A DNA stretch of 64,000 bases from Spirochaetota bacterium (GTDB lineage: Bacteria; Spirochaetota; Spirochaetia; Treponematales; Rectinemataceae), in contig JAKLFE010000022.1 of the NCBI GenBank assembly GCA_022711355.1, forward strand, positions 1 to 64,000. Reading direction: 5' to 3'. Position numbers and translations under genes: made by a program. Numbering within the stretch: position 1 is the stretch's first letter; each line of letters starts with the position of its first letter. The notes under the pieces were generated by a model. The model was not told the origin of the DNA. It made no database searches and saw nothing but the letters and a program-made list of their open reading frames with translations. Below, one piece after another: positions 34,918-43,011 of this stretch.

Positions 34918-36944
34918 GATCGGCCTCCATCGGGATCGGGCGGCGTAAGGGGGAAGGAGAGGACGACGGCCGTCCCCCTCCCCTCCCGCCCCGGCGACCA
35001 GGATACCTCGCCGTGGAGCTGCTCGGCGAGGCCCCGGATGAGGGAGATGCCGAGGGAGGAGGAGCGCGCCGAGGGCCCGCCTTCCGGCATGCCGGGCCCC
35101 CCGTCCTCGACGCGCAGGAGCGCGCGGCCGCCCTCCGCGCCCTCCACGCGGAGCGAGAGGGTGACGGCCGAGCGCGAGGCGTACTTGAAGGCGTTCGAGA
35201 GGATCTCGTTGAGGGCGAGGCCGAAGGGGATGGCGCGCTCGAGCTCGAGCCTGAGCTCGTCGAGCTCGAAGCCGAGGAGCTCGCGCTCGGCCGAGTAGGC
35301 GTCGGCCACGTGGGTCGCCAGCCGGGAGGCGTATTCCGCGACGTCGATGGAGCTCAGGTCGCCCATCTGGTAGACGAGCTCGTGCACCAGGGCCATGGCG
35401 TAGACCCGGTCCTGGCCGTCGCGGAGGGCGACGGAGACCTCCCCGTCGCCCGCGACGCTCGCCTGCATGTTCAGGAGGCTCGAGATGATCTGCAGGTTGT
35501 TCTTGACGCGGTGGTAGACCTCCTTCAGGAGCAGGGTCTTCTCCTCGAGGGCCGAGGCCATCCGCTCCTCGGCGATCCGGCGGCGGGTCACGTCGAAGAC
35601 GACGACGAGGAAGTGGGGCTCCTCGTCGATGGAGATGGGCCCGGCGTGCAATTCGACGTCGCGCAACGCGCCAGACCGGAGCCGGTGCCTCGCCGCAAGG
35701 CCGTCGGCGCCGCCGGCTGCGGAGAGGGTCCGGCCCGGGCCCGGCCCGCCTCCCGCCTCGAGCTCGGACAGGCGCATGCCGCGGAGCTCCTCCCGGGAAT
35801 AGCCGTAGTAGGCCTCGGCCGCGTCGTTGGCGTCCCGGAGCTGCCCGGAGCCGCCGAGCACGAGGAGTGCCGGGACCCGGTTCGCGAGGAAGAGGAGCCG
35901 GTAGCGCTCCTCGCTCCGCTGTATCTCGCGGTCGCGCCGCTGGATCGAGTCGGCCATCGCGTTGAAGGCCACCGCGATTCCCTGGAACTCCTCCAGGGCC
36001 GTATCGCCCAGGCGCTCCTCGTACCTCCCCGCGGCGATCATCCCGATGCGCGAGGCGAGGTGGGCCAGGGGCTCGGCGAGGCTGCGCTGGAGCACCACGG
36101 CGATCGCGAAGGATCCAGCGACGCTCGCGGCGGCGACGAGGGCAAGGCGGCCGAGGAAGGCCCGCAGGGGGGCCTCGGCCTCGGCCCGCGAGCTGAGGTA
36201 GACGGCCTGCCAGCCCGAGCCCCGGATCGGCATGGAGGAGGAGAAGTAGGCGAGGCCCTGGTCGAGGACCAGGGTCAGCCCCGCGCGGGAGGGCCGGCCG
36301 AAGCCGAGGGGGGTCCGGTCCATGATCCGCGAGGGATCGCTGCAGGCGACGAAGTAGCCCTGCTCGTCGAGGATGCCCGCCCGGTCGTTGGGGGAGCTCG
36401 TCGCCAGGACGAAGCGGGAGGAGATGACGTCGAGGTCGAGGAAGCCGACGACGGTCCGGCGCGGGTTGGCGAAGGAGGCCTCGGCGAGGAGGCGCCCCTC
36501 CTCGAGGAAGGGCTTCGAGAAGGCGACGTCGCCGGGCACCGGGCGGGCCCGCAGGGCGTAGGCCGAGCCCGCGGCGGCGAGGGCGCGGCCGCGGCTGGCC
36601 TCGATCCGGCCCGCTCGGTCCACGACGAGGAAGGCCGCGTACTCGGGGCGCGCCACGGCGAAGGCTTCGAGGATCTCGTCCAGGGCGGCGCCGCCGCGCC
36701 CCTGCCCGAAGCGCTCGGCGAGCATGAGGATGCTGGGCAGGACGCTCCTCGGGCGGTCGAAGACCTGGGCCTGGACCTGCACGGCCGCGGCGGCGAGGTT
36801 CGAGGCGGCGGCGGAGCGCAGGTCCTCGTCGAGGAAGCGGTGGAGGGTGGGCCAGAAGGCGGCGCCGAAGAGGAAGAGGGGGAGCACGCTCGAGAGGAAG
36901 AAGGCCGCGAAGAGGAGGGGACGAGCCTTCGCGCGGCGCTTCAT
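34914..36944 (-). CDS. Membrane histidine kinase: dCache-HAMP-PAS-HisKA_2-HATPase
   Basis: The 676-residue sensor kinase has TM about 10-32, a periplasmic dCache-like domain (about 40-270: FLVVDRAGRIEASRG, VVGFLDLDVIS, GILDEQGYFVACSD), TM about 285-307, HAMP, a PAS domain (YGYSREELRGMRLSEL), a HisKA_2 phosphoacceptor (KEVYHRVKNNLQIISSLLNM) and a HATPase domain (LNEILSNAFKYA, VEDGGPGMPEG). GGAG lies seven nt before the ATG. The next gene, a TRAP binding protein, overlaps it by 4 bp, so the binding protein may present ligand to this sensor. No response regulator is adjacent. Confidence 0.93.
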   Translation of the reverse strand: MKRRAKARPLLFAAFFLSSVLPLFLFGAAFWPTLHRFLDEDLRSAAASNLAAAAVQVQAQVFDRPRSVLPSILMLAERFGQGRGGAALDEILEAFAVARPEYAAFLVVDRAGRIEASRGRALAAAGSAYALRARPVPGDVAFSKPFLEEGRLLAEASFANPRRTVVGFLDLDVISSRFVLATSSPNDRAGILDEQGYFVACSDPSRIMDRTPLGFGRPSRAGLTLVLDQGLAYFSSSMPIRGSGWQAVYLSSRAEAEAPLRAFLGRLALVAAASVAGSFAIAVVLQRSLAEPLAHLASRIGMIAAGRYEERLGDTALEEFQGIAVAFNAMADSIQRRDREIQRSEERYRLLFLANRVPALLVLGGSGQLRDANDAAEAYYGYSREELRGMRLSELEAGGGPGPGRTLSAAGGADGLAARHRLRSGALRDVELHAGPISIDEEPHFLVVVFDVTRRRIAEERMASALEEKTLLLKEVYHRVKNNLQIISSLLNMQASVAGDGEVSVALRDGQDRVYAMALVHELVYQMGDLSSIDVAEYASRLATHVADAYSAERELLGFELDELRLELERAIPFGLALNEILSNAFKYASRSAVTLSLRVEGAEGGRALLRVEDGGPGMPEGGPSARSSSLGISLIRGLAEQLHGEVSWSPGREGRGTAVVLSFPLTPPDPDGGRS

Positions 36945-37103
36945 CGAGGGCTCCGGGAGACGGAGATCCGCGGCGTCCCCTGCCCGAGACTGCCCATGCC
37001 TCGACTCTAGTTTTTCGACCGCCTCCGGTCAAGGACGGCGCGGCGATCCACCCGGGACGCCGGCGGCCTCCCCTCGCGCGGGCGCCGGGAAGGCGCCCCC
37101 GTA

Positions 37104-37133
37104 TTGCGCGAAGGCCGCCGGCGAGGCTAGAAT
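37104..37133 (+). promoter_or_regulatory. Promoter placing transcription start at the ATG (leaderless type)
   Basis: TTGCGC (37104-37109) and TAGAAT (37128-37133) are 18 bp apart, and the -10 box ends 8 nt before the aspS ATG. The intervening GCGCCCCT has no ribosome binding site. Confidence 0.55.
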
Positions 37134-37141
37134 GCGCCCCT

Positions 37142-38995
37142 ATGGAATACCTGAAGCGCACGACCACCTGCGGCGCCCTCCGCGCAGCCGACGTGGGGCA
37201 GACCGTCGTCCTCAACGGCTGGGTCCACCGCCGGCGCGACCACGGCGGCATCACCTTCGTGAACCTCCGCGACCGCTACGGCGTCACCCAGGTCGTCGTG
37301 GACGACGACGCCTCCGACGCGATCAAGGCCGCCGCCGCCGAGCTCAAGTACGAGTACTGCGTCGCGGTCAAGGGCTTCGTGCGCGCCCGCCCCGCCTCCA
37401 TGGTCAACCCCGACATGGACACCGGCGCCATCGAGGTCAAGGCCGAGTCCATCCAGGTCCTCACCCGCTGCGAGGTCCTGCCCTTCATGGTCGACGAGAC
37501 CTCCGACGCGAAGGAGGAGCTCCGCCTCAAGTACCGCTACCTCGACCTCCGCTCCGGCCGCATGCAGCGCCACATCCGCCTCCGCCACGAGGTCGCCTTC
37601 GCCGTGCGCGAGCACCTCTCGGGCCAGGGCTTCTACGAGATCGAGACCCCGACCTTCATCCGCTCCACTCCCGAGGGCGCCCGCGACTACCTCGTGCCCT
37701 CGCGTCTCTACCCCGGCAAGTTCTACGCCCTGCCCCAGTCGCCCCAGCTGTACAAGCAGCTGCTCATGGTCTCCGGCATGGACAAGTACTTCCAGCTCGC
37801 CCGCTGCTACCGAGACGAGGACGCCCGGGGCGACCGCCAGCCCGAGTTCACCCAGATCGACATCGAGATGTCCTTCGTCAAGCGCGACGACGTCCTCGAG
37901 CTCGTCGAGGGCATGATGGGCCACGTCTTCCGCAAGACCCTCGGCCACGAGCTGCCCGCCCGCTTCACCCGCCTCGCCTTCGACGAGTCGATCGAGCTCT
38001 ACGGCACGGACAAGCCCGACCTCCGCTTCGACATGCGGATGAAGGACTTCGGGGCCGTCGCCTCGAAGTCCGGCTTCCAGGCCTTCAAGGACGCGTTAGC
38101 CGACGGAGAAGCCCGCCGCGCGGCCGCGGCCGCCAAGGGCATCACGCAGGAGGGCGGCGCCGTGAAGGCGCTCGTCGTCCCGGGCAAGGCCGACTACTCG
38201 CGCAAGCAGATCGAGGAGCTCGAGGCCGCCGCCAAGGTCTACCGCGCCAAGGGCATGGCCTGGATGAAGGTGAGCGCGGAAGGCCATCTCGAGGGCGGGG
38301 CTTCCAAATTTTTCGTCGACATCGAGAAGGAGACGCTCGACTTCCTCGGAGCCAAGCAGGGCGACCTCGTCCTCATGGTGGCCGACGCCAAGAAGCGGGT
38401 GGCCTGCCAGTCCCTCGGCGCCGTGCGCTCGAAGCTCGGCAAGGACCTCGGCCTCTGCGACCCCGCCAAGTTCGAGTTCGCCTGGATCGTCGACTTCCCC
38501 ATGTTCGAGTACAACGAGGACGAGTCGAAGTGGGACACGGCCCACCACATGTTCACCATGCCCCAGGAGCGCTACCACCCCACGCTCGAGTCCGATCCCG
38601 GCGCCGTCAAGGGCGACCTCTACGACCTGGTCATGAACGGCTTCGAGATCGCCTCCGGCTCCATCCGCATCCACGATCCCGAGCTCCAGAAGCGCATCTT
38701 CAAGATCGTCGGCTTCTCCGAGGAGGAGGGCCAGCGCAAGTTCGGCTTCCTCACCGAGGCCTTCAAGTACGGCCCCCCGCCCCACGGCGGCATCGCGCCC
38801 GGCCTCGACCGCCTGGTCATGCTCATGGCGGGCGAGACCTCCATCAAGGAGGTCATCGCCTTCCCGAAGAACAGCTTCGCGGTGAGCCCCATGGACGAGA
38901 GCCCGAACGAGGTGGACGCCAAGCAGCTCGAGGAGCTCTCGATCTCCATCGTCGAGGCCCCGGACGGCTCGAAGAAGGTCGAGATCAAGCGCTGA
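37142..38995 (+). CDS. aspS: Aspartyl-tRNA synthetase
   Basis: The 617-residue class II synthetase has an OB-fold anticodon domain (LNGWVHRRRDHGGITFVNLR), motif 2 (YRDEDARGDRQPEFTQ) and motif 3 (GGIAPGLDRLVMLMAG), with a bacterial GAD insertion between motifs 2 and 3. Length and insertion mark the bacterial type. The ATG lacks a ribosome binding site but sits 8 nt after a -10 box, so the message may be leaderless. A strong terminator follows. Confidence 0.97.
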   Translation: MEYLKRTTTCGALRAADVGQTVVLNGWVHRRRDHGGITFVNLRDRYGVTQVVVDDDASDAIKAAAAELKYEYCVAVKGFVRARPASMVNPDMDTGAIEVKAESIQVLTRCEVLPFMVDETSDAKEELRLKYRYLDLRSGRMQRHIRLRHEVAFAVREHLSGQGFYEIETPTFIRSTPEGARDYLVPSRLYPGKFYALPQSPQLYKQLLMVSGMDKYFQLARCYRDEDARGDRQPEFTQIDIEMSFVKRDDVLELVEGMMGHVFRKTLGHELPARFTRLAFDESIELYGTDKPDLRFDMRMKDFGAVASKSGFQAFKDALADGEARRAAAAAKGITQEGGAVKALVVPGKADYSRKQIEELEAAAKVYRAKGMAWMKVSAEGHLEGGASKFFVDIEKETLDFLGAKQGDLVLMVADAKKRVACQSLGAVRSKLGKDLGLCDPAKFEFAWIVDFPMFEYNEDESKWDTAHHMFTMPQERYHPTLESDPGAVKGDLYDLVMNGFEIASGSIRIHDPELQKRIFKIVGFSEEEGQRKFGFLTEAFKYGPPPHGGIAPGLDRLVMLMAGETSIKEVIAFPKNSFAVSPMDESPNEVDAKQLEELSISIVEAPDGSKKVEIKR

Positions 38996-39023
38996 GCCGT
39001 ATCGCGCCGGCGAGGAAAATGAA

Positions 39024-39050
39024 AGCGGGGCCCCAGGGGCCCCGCTTTTT
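39024..39050 (+). terminator. Rho-independent terminator of aspS
   Basis: AGCGGGGCCCC (39024-39034) pairs with GGGGCCCCGCT (39036-39046), followed by five T. It lies 28 bases after the aspS stop and could also serve the convergent corA gene. Confidence 0.9.
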
Positions 39051-39076
39051 CCCGCCCCGCGGCCGAGCGGCCCCCC

Positions 39077-40084
39077 TCAGCGTCCCGCCCGCCGCCGCGG
39101 CGCGGCCGCGGGCAGGGCCACGGCGTTGCCCCGCGCGAGGAGGAGCTTGGCCTTGGCGCCCTTCCGCCGGTCGCGCAGGAGGAGGGCGCCGAGGAGCCCC
39201 GCGAGCACGCAGATGGCGCTGATGATGTAGAAGGCGCCCGGCCTGTCCTCGAGGGGGACGCGCACGTTCATGCCGAACATGGAGACCACGAGGGTCGGGA
39301 TCATCAGCACGATGGAGATGACCGTGAGCCGCTTCATCTGCATGTTGAGGTTATTGGAGATCACCGAGGCGAAGGCGTCCATCATGCCCGAGAGGATGTC
39401 CGAGTAGATGTTGGCCATCTCGATGGCCTGCTTGTTGTCTGTGAGCACGTCCTCGAGGAGCTCGGCCTCGTCCTCCTTGAAGCGCAGGGCCCGCGTGGCC
39501 TGCAGCTTCTCGAGGAGGATCTCGTTGGACTTCAGGCTCGTCGTGAAGAAGACCAGGGACTTCTCGAAGGCGAGGAGGAGGGTGAGCTCGTGGTTCTTCA
39601 CCGAGCGCTGGAGCTCCCGCTCGATCGCGGCGGTCCGGCGGTTGATGTCCTTTAGGTAGCGCAGGTAGACGATGGCCGCCCGCCCCAGTATGTGGAGGAG
39701 GAAGGCCGCCTTGTTCGCCGGGTCGAGGTGCTTGGCGCGGCCCGAGCTGAGCTCCCCGAGGAGCTCGCAGTCGGTCTGGCAGATGGTGACGATGCGGTCG
39801 GGGAAGAGGAGGACGCCGAGGGGCACCGTGTAGTAGGGCAGCTCGAGGCGGGCGTCGTAGACGGGAAGCCGGAGGATGAGGAGGGTGTACTCGTCCTCCT
39901 TCTCGATGCGGGCCTGCTCGTCCAGGTCCATGATGTCGGCGAGGTGCTCGGGATTCACCTTGCACTCCCGCTCGAGCCAGGCGAGCTCCTCGGGAGTGGC
40001 GCCGCGGATGTCGATCCAGGTATCGGCCGCCGGGGCGGGGGCCACGGCGAGGCCGGCGGCTCCCTTGATGCGGTTCACGGTCAT
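39077..40084 (-). CDS. corA: CorA-type magnesium/divalent cation transporter
   Basis: The 335-residue protein has a soluble funnel domain (WIDIRGATPEELAWLERECK, EDEYTLLILRLPVYD) and two C-terminal transmembrane helices joined by the signature MFGMNVRVP; GMN is the CorA selectivity motif. The ATG is preceded by CAAGGAGG. It has a long structured 5' region of about 265 nt from a promoter at 40355-40383, which may give Mg-dependent control. Confidence 0.94.
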   Translation of the reverse strand: MTVNRIKGAAGLAVAPAPAADTWIDIRGATPEELAWLERECKVNPEHLADIMDLDEQARIEKEDEYTLLILRLPVYDARLELPYYTVPLGVLLFPDRIVTICQTDCELLGELSSGRAKHLDPANKAAFLLHILGRAAIVYLRYLKDINRRTAAIERELQRSVKNHELTLLLAFEKSLVFFTTSLKSNEILLEKLQATRALRFKEDEAELLEDVLTDNKQAIEMANIYSDILSGMMDAFASVISNNLNMQMKRLTVISIVLMIPTLVVSMFGMNVRVPLEDRPGAFYIISAICVLAGLLGALLLRDRRKGAKAKLLLARGNAVALPAAAPRRRAGR

Positions 40085-40178
40085 GCGGTCCTCCTTGCGG
40101 CCCCTGAGGGCCGGGCCCCGGCGGGAGGAGGAACCGCGGCGCGCTCGCTAGAGCGGGCCCGGGCCTCCACGACGGGGC

Positions 40179-40235
40179 TGGCGTATGTGAGGCGATAGCG
40201 GTTCCGATGGCTTACTGTCGGAATCCGGCATACGC
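40179..40235 (-). ncRNA. Structured element in the corA leader (unidentified)
   Basis: An outer stem, GCGTATG (40179-40185) with CATACGC (40229-40235), encloses an inner hairpin, GGTTCCGA with TCGGAATCC. Further upstream, toward the transcription start, are the GC-rich hairpin CGCCCCCCTACGGGGGGGCG and AAGGCGTCGCCTT. This nested fold in the corA 5' UTR resembles a regulatory leader. I could not match it to the M-box or another known riboswitch. Confidence 0.4.
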
Positions 40236-40354
40236 TCCCTCCTTCGCGGTCCCGTTCCCGAACCTGAAGGCGTCGCCTTAGGCGGAGGAGCGGGGAGCTC
40301 GCCCCCCTACGGGGGGGCGGAAGGCCCGGCGCCCGAGGGCCGGCCTTCGCGCCG

Positions 40355-40383
40355 ATCTTATCAGAACCGAAGCCCCTGAACAA
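40355..40383 (-). promoter_or_regulatory. Promoter of corA
   Basis: On the minus strand TTGTTC (40378-40383) and TAAGAT (40355-40360) are 17 bp apart. The predicted start near 40348 gives a leader of about 265 nt. The 407-bp gap 40085-40491 thus holds the corA leader and promoter, then the divergent promoter and operator of the isomerase-like gene. Confidence 0.6.
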
Positions 40384-40402
40384 GCCGCGCAGCTCCCTTC
40401 AA

Positions 40403-40431
40403 TTGACAAAGGGATACCCGGATGGTAGATT
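40403..40431 (+). promoter_or_regulatory. Sigma-70 promoter of the fucose-isomerase-like/GDPD genes
   Basis: A perfect -35 TTGACA (40403-40408) and TAGATT (40426-40431) are separated by 17 bp. This is the best consensus promoter in the window. An operator palindrome lies just downstream of the predicted start. Confidence 0.8.
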
Positions 40432-40456
40432 GCTAGTAGCATTTGATATATCTTTT

Positions 40457-40470
40457 TTCACATTTGTGAA
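40457..40470. promoter_or_regulatory. Operator palindrome TTCACATTTGTGAA
   Basis: TTCACA and TGTGAA arms face each other across two bases, about 20-32 bases downstream of the predicted transcription start. The core TCACATTTGTGA is repeated exactly at 47074-47085, in front of the SorC-type regulator gene. It is the probable binding site of that regulator. Confidence 0.7.
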
Positions 40471-40491
40471 TGAGATAGAGTGAAAGGATCT

Positions 40492-42135
40492 ATGGACTTA
40501 AGACCAAGATGGGGGCCCGCCGAGCCGAGGCGGGCGCGCGCCGGCGAGGTAGTCCTCATAGCGAACGGCAACGTCAAGCAGCATACGAACCGGGCCAACT
40601 GGTCGGCTCAGGCGGAGATGGAAGGGAAGCTCTCCCGCGCCTTCGCCGAGGAGGGCTGGGCGACGACCCGGGGCCACGCCCTAGATCCCGAGCTCGGACA
40701 CGGCTTCATCTGGAACCAGCGGATGGGGATCGACGTCTTCAACGCCGTCGATCCGGAGGCGAGGCTCGTCGTCGCCGTCGGCGTCTGGCAATTCAGCCAG
40801 AACATCCTGCCGGGGCTCCGCAACCATCGCGGCCCGATCCTCACGGTCGCGAACTGGTCCGGCAGATGGCCGGGCCTGGTCGGCCTCCTGAACCTCAACG
40901 CCTGCCTGGTGAAGGCCGGCGTCCCGTACAGTACCATCTGGAGCGAAAGCTACGACGACGAGTACTTCGTCCGAGGCCTCCGAGGCTGGCTCGAGGGCGG
41001 GGCGATCGACCACGACGCGTCCCACGTGCGGCCCTTCGAGCGCTCGGGCCTCGCTCGGGAGGACCGCGAGCTCGGGACCTCGCTCGCGAGGGGCCTCCGC
41101 GCGAGGAAGGCGATCATCGGGGTCTTCGACGAGGGCTGTATGGGCATGTACAACGCGATCGTCGACGACGAGCTCCTCCATCCGCTCGGCGTCTACAAGG
41201 AGCGCTTCAGCCAATCGGCCCTCGTCGCCGCCATGCGGCTCGTGCCCGACGCGGAGGCCCGCGCGGTCAGGGCCTGGCTCGAGGCCCGCGGCATGCGCTT
41301 CCTGACCGGGCCCGATCCATCCGAGGACCTCACGGACGATCAGATATGCGAGCAGTGCAAGATGTACGTCGCGGCCGTGCGGATGGCGGCGGAATTCGGC
41401 TGCGACGCGATCGGCATACAGTACTCCTCGGGCCTCAAGGACATGACGCCCGCCTCCGACTTGGCCGAGGGCCTCATGAACAACCCCGACAGGCCACCGG
41501 TGAGCGGGGGGCCGGGAGGGGGGATACTGTACGAGGGGCAGGCCCTACCCCACTTCAATGAGGCGGACGAGTGCGCCGGCATCGACATGCTGGTGAACGA
41601 CCGGGTCTGGACGGCCATGGGGCTTGATCCCTCCACGACCCTGCACGACGTGCGATGGGGAGAGCGCTTCTCGGACGAACGGCTCGACGAGTTCGTGTGG
41701 ACCTTCATGATCTCCGGGGCCGTCCCCGCCTCGCACTTCGCCCGCGGCTACGCCGAGGCGCTCAGCTTCAGGCAGCCCCCCGTCTCGTTCCGCCTCGGGG
41801 GCGGCACGCTCACGGGCGTGAGCAAGCCCGGGCAAATCGTCTGGAGCCGGGTCTTCATCGAGGGCGGCGAGCTCCACGCCGACATCGGCAGGGGCGCGGC
41901 CGTCGAGCTCCCGGCCGCGGAGACCGAGCGCCGTCGACGCGCGACGACGCCCCAGTGGCCCCTCATGCACGCCGTCCTGCGTGGAGTGACGAGGGACCAG
42001 TTCATGGCCCGGCACCGGGCGAACCACGTCCTGGTCTCCTACGCCCCGGACGCCGCCTCGGCGGACAGGGCCCTCGCCGTCAAGTCGGCCATGCTGGACG
42101 AGCTCGGCATACGCGTGCATCTCTGCGGGATTTGA
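40492..42135 (+). CDS. L-fucose/L-arabinose isomerase-like protein
   Basis: The 547-residue cytoplasmic protein has a first half with GEVVLIANGNVKQHTNRANW and VVAVGVWQFSQNILPGL, and a C-terminal half with ADECAGIDMLVNDRVW, FMISGAVPASHFARGY, TTPQWPLMHAVLRGV and HRANHVLVSYAPD, the layout of the fucose/arabinose isomerase superfamily. Substrate and even isomerase activity are inferred. The ATG (40492) has AAAGGA upstream. It is followed 35 bp later by a glycerophosphodiesterase gene and preceded by a strong promoter and operator. It is probably induced with the Ugp-like transporter. Confidence 0.75.
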   Translation: MDLRPRWGPAEPRRARAGEVVLIANGNVKQHTNRANWSAQAEMEGKLSRAFAEEGWATTRGHALDPELGHGFIWNQRMGIDVFNAVDPEARLVVAVGVWQFSQNILPGLRNHRGPILTVANWSGRWPGLVGLLNLNACLVKAGVPYSTIWSESYDDEYFVRGLRGWLEGGAIDHDASHVRPFERSGLAREDRELGTSLARGLRARKAIIGVFDEGCMGMYNAIVDDELLHPLGVYKERFSQSALVAAMRLVPDAEARAVRAWLEARGMRFLTGPDPSEDLTDDQICEQCKMYVAAVRMAAEFGCDAIGIQYSSGLKDMTPASDLAEGLMNNPDRPPVSGGPGGGILYEGQALPHFNEADECAGIDMLVNDRVWTAMGLDPSTTLHDVRWGERFSDERLDEFVWTFMISGAVPASHFARGYAEALSFRQPPVSFRLGGGTLTGVSKPGQIVWSRVFIEGGELHADIGRGAAVELPAAETERRRRATTPQWPLMHAVLRGVTRDQFMARHRANHVLVSYAPDAASADRALAVKSAMLDELGIRVHLCGI

Positions 42136-42170
42136 TCCGCTTTGATCCAGATACCACAAGGAGTGCGAGC

Positions 42171-42944
42171 ATGCTGGAATTCGACGCGGCCAGGCGCGGG
42201 AAGACGCTGGTCCTCGGCCATCGCGGCGCGGACGGGTACGCCCCCGAGAACACGATGGTATCCTTCGAGAAGGGGCTCGAATGCGGGGCCGACCTGCTGG
42301 AGCTCGACATTCACCTGAGCGCGGACGGCGAGATCGTCGTCATGCACGACGCCGACGTGTCGCGGACGACCGACGGATCCGGCTCGATCGAGCGCAAGAC
42401 GCTGGCGGAGATCAAGAAGCTGGACGCCGGCGCGAAATTCGGCGAGAAATTCCGCGGGGAGCGAGTGCCCACCCTCCGCGAGCTCCTCGACTGGTCGAGA
42501 GACAAGATCCCCCTCGTCATCGAGATAAAGGGCGATCCCTTCCCCGCCGTCGGCATCGAGGAGAAGCTCGTGGCGATGCTCAGGGACTACGGCCTGGTGG
42601 GAGAGTCGATGGCCATCTCCTTCCACCACTCCTCGCTGGTCAAGATCAAGAAGCTCGAGCCCGCGCTCGCGACGGGCATCCTCTGCTTCGGCGAATTCGT
42701 CGACTTCGTGGGCGCCGCTCGGGCGGCCCTGGCGGATTCCGTACGCCCGGGCTGGCAGTACTGGTCGGCCGAGGCCGTGCAGGCCGTCAGCGACGCGGGC
42801 CTCGTCCCCAGCACCTGGAACGCCGACGACGAGACGGTGATGGGCCGCATGGTCCCGATGGGGATAGCGTCCATCGGATCGAACTATCCCGACCGCCTCC
42901 GCGCCTACGTCGACAAGGCGGGAAAGGGCATGCATAGCCATTAG
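42171..42944 (+). CDS. ugpQ: Glycerophosphodiester phosphodiesterase (UgpQ-like)
   Basis: The 257-residue protein has VLGHRGADGYAPENT (H17), LLELDIHLSADGEIVVMHDA (E44, D46, H59), and IEIKGD and WNADDE later in the barrel, all the GDPD catalytic and metal residues. It cleaves glycerophosphodiesters to glycerol-3-phosphate and an alcohol. There is no signal peptide, so it acts in the cytoplasm like UgpQ, fitting the UgpB/A/E-like transporter encoded convergently. AAGGAG lies upstream of the ATG. The symbol is assigned by family and context. Confidence 0.88.
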   Translation: MLEFDAARRGKTLVLGHRGADGYAPENTMVSFEKGLECGADLLELDIHLSADGEIVVMHDADVSRTTDGSGSIERKTLAEIKKLDAGAKFGEKFRGERVPTLRELLDWSRDKIPLVIEIKGDPFPAVGIEEKLVAMLRDYGLVGESMAISFHHSSLVKIKKLEPALATGILCFGEFVDFVGAARAALADSVRPGWQYWSAEAVQAVSDAGLVPSTWNADDETVMGRMVPMGIASIGSNYPDRLRAYVDKAGKGMHSH

Positions 42945-42963
42945 GCGATACTGAAAAGCGAAA

Positions 42964-42989
42964 GGAGGCCGGGGATCTCCCCGGCCTCC
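42964..42989. terminator. Bidirectional terminator between the two arms of the regulon
   Basis: GGAGGCCGGGGA (42964-42975) pairs perfectly with TCCCCGGCCTCC (42978-42989). It lies 20 bases after the GDPD stop and 23 before the convergent binding-protein stop. Confidence 0.8.
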
Positions 42990-43011
42990 TTCATTCATGA
43001 TTCGCGCGTTA

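Noticed and set aside
40085-40383. M-box or c-di-GMP riboswitch upstream of corA
   Set aside because: The conserved core motifs of these classes are not present in the leader, so only an unidentified structured leader is reported.
40081-40383. A 100-codon frame in the corA leader
   Set aside because: It lacks a convincing ribosome binding site and has Arg/Pro/Ala-rich composition. The stem-loops there argue for an untranslated leader.
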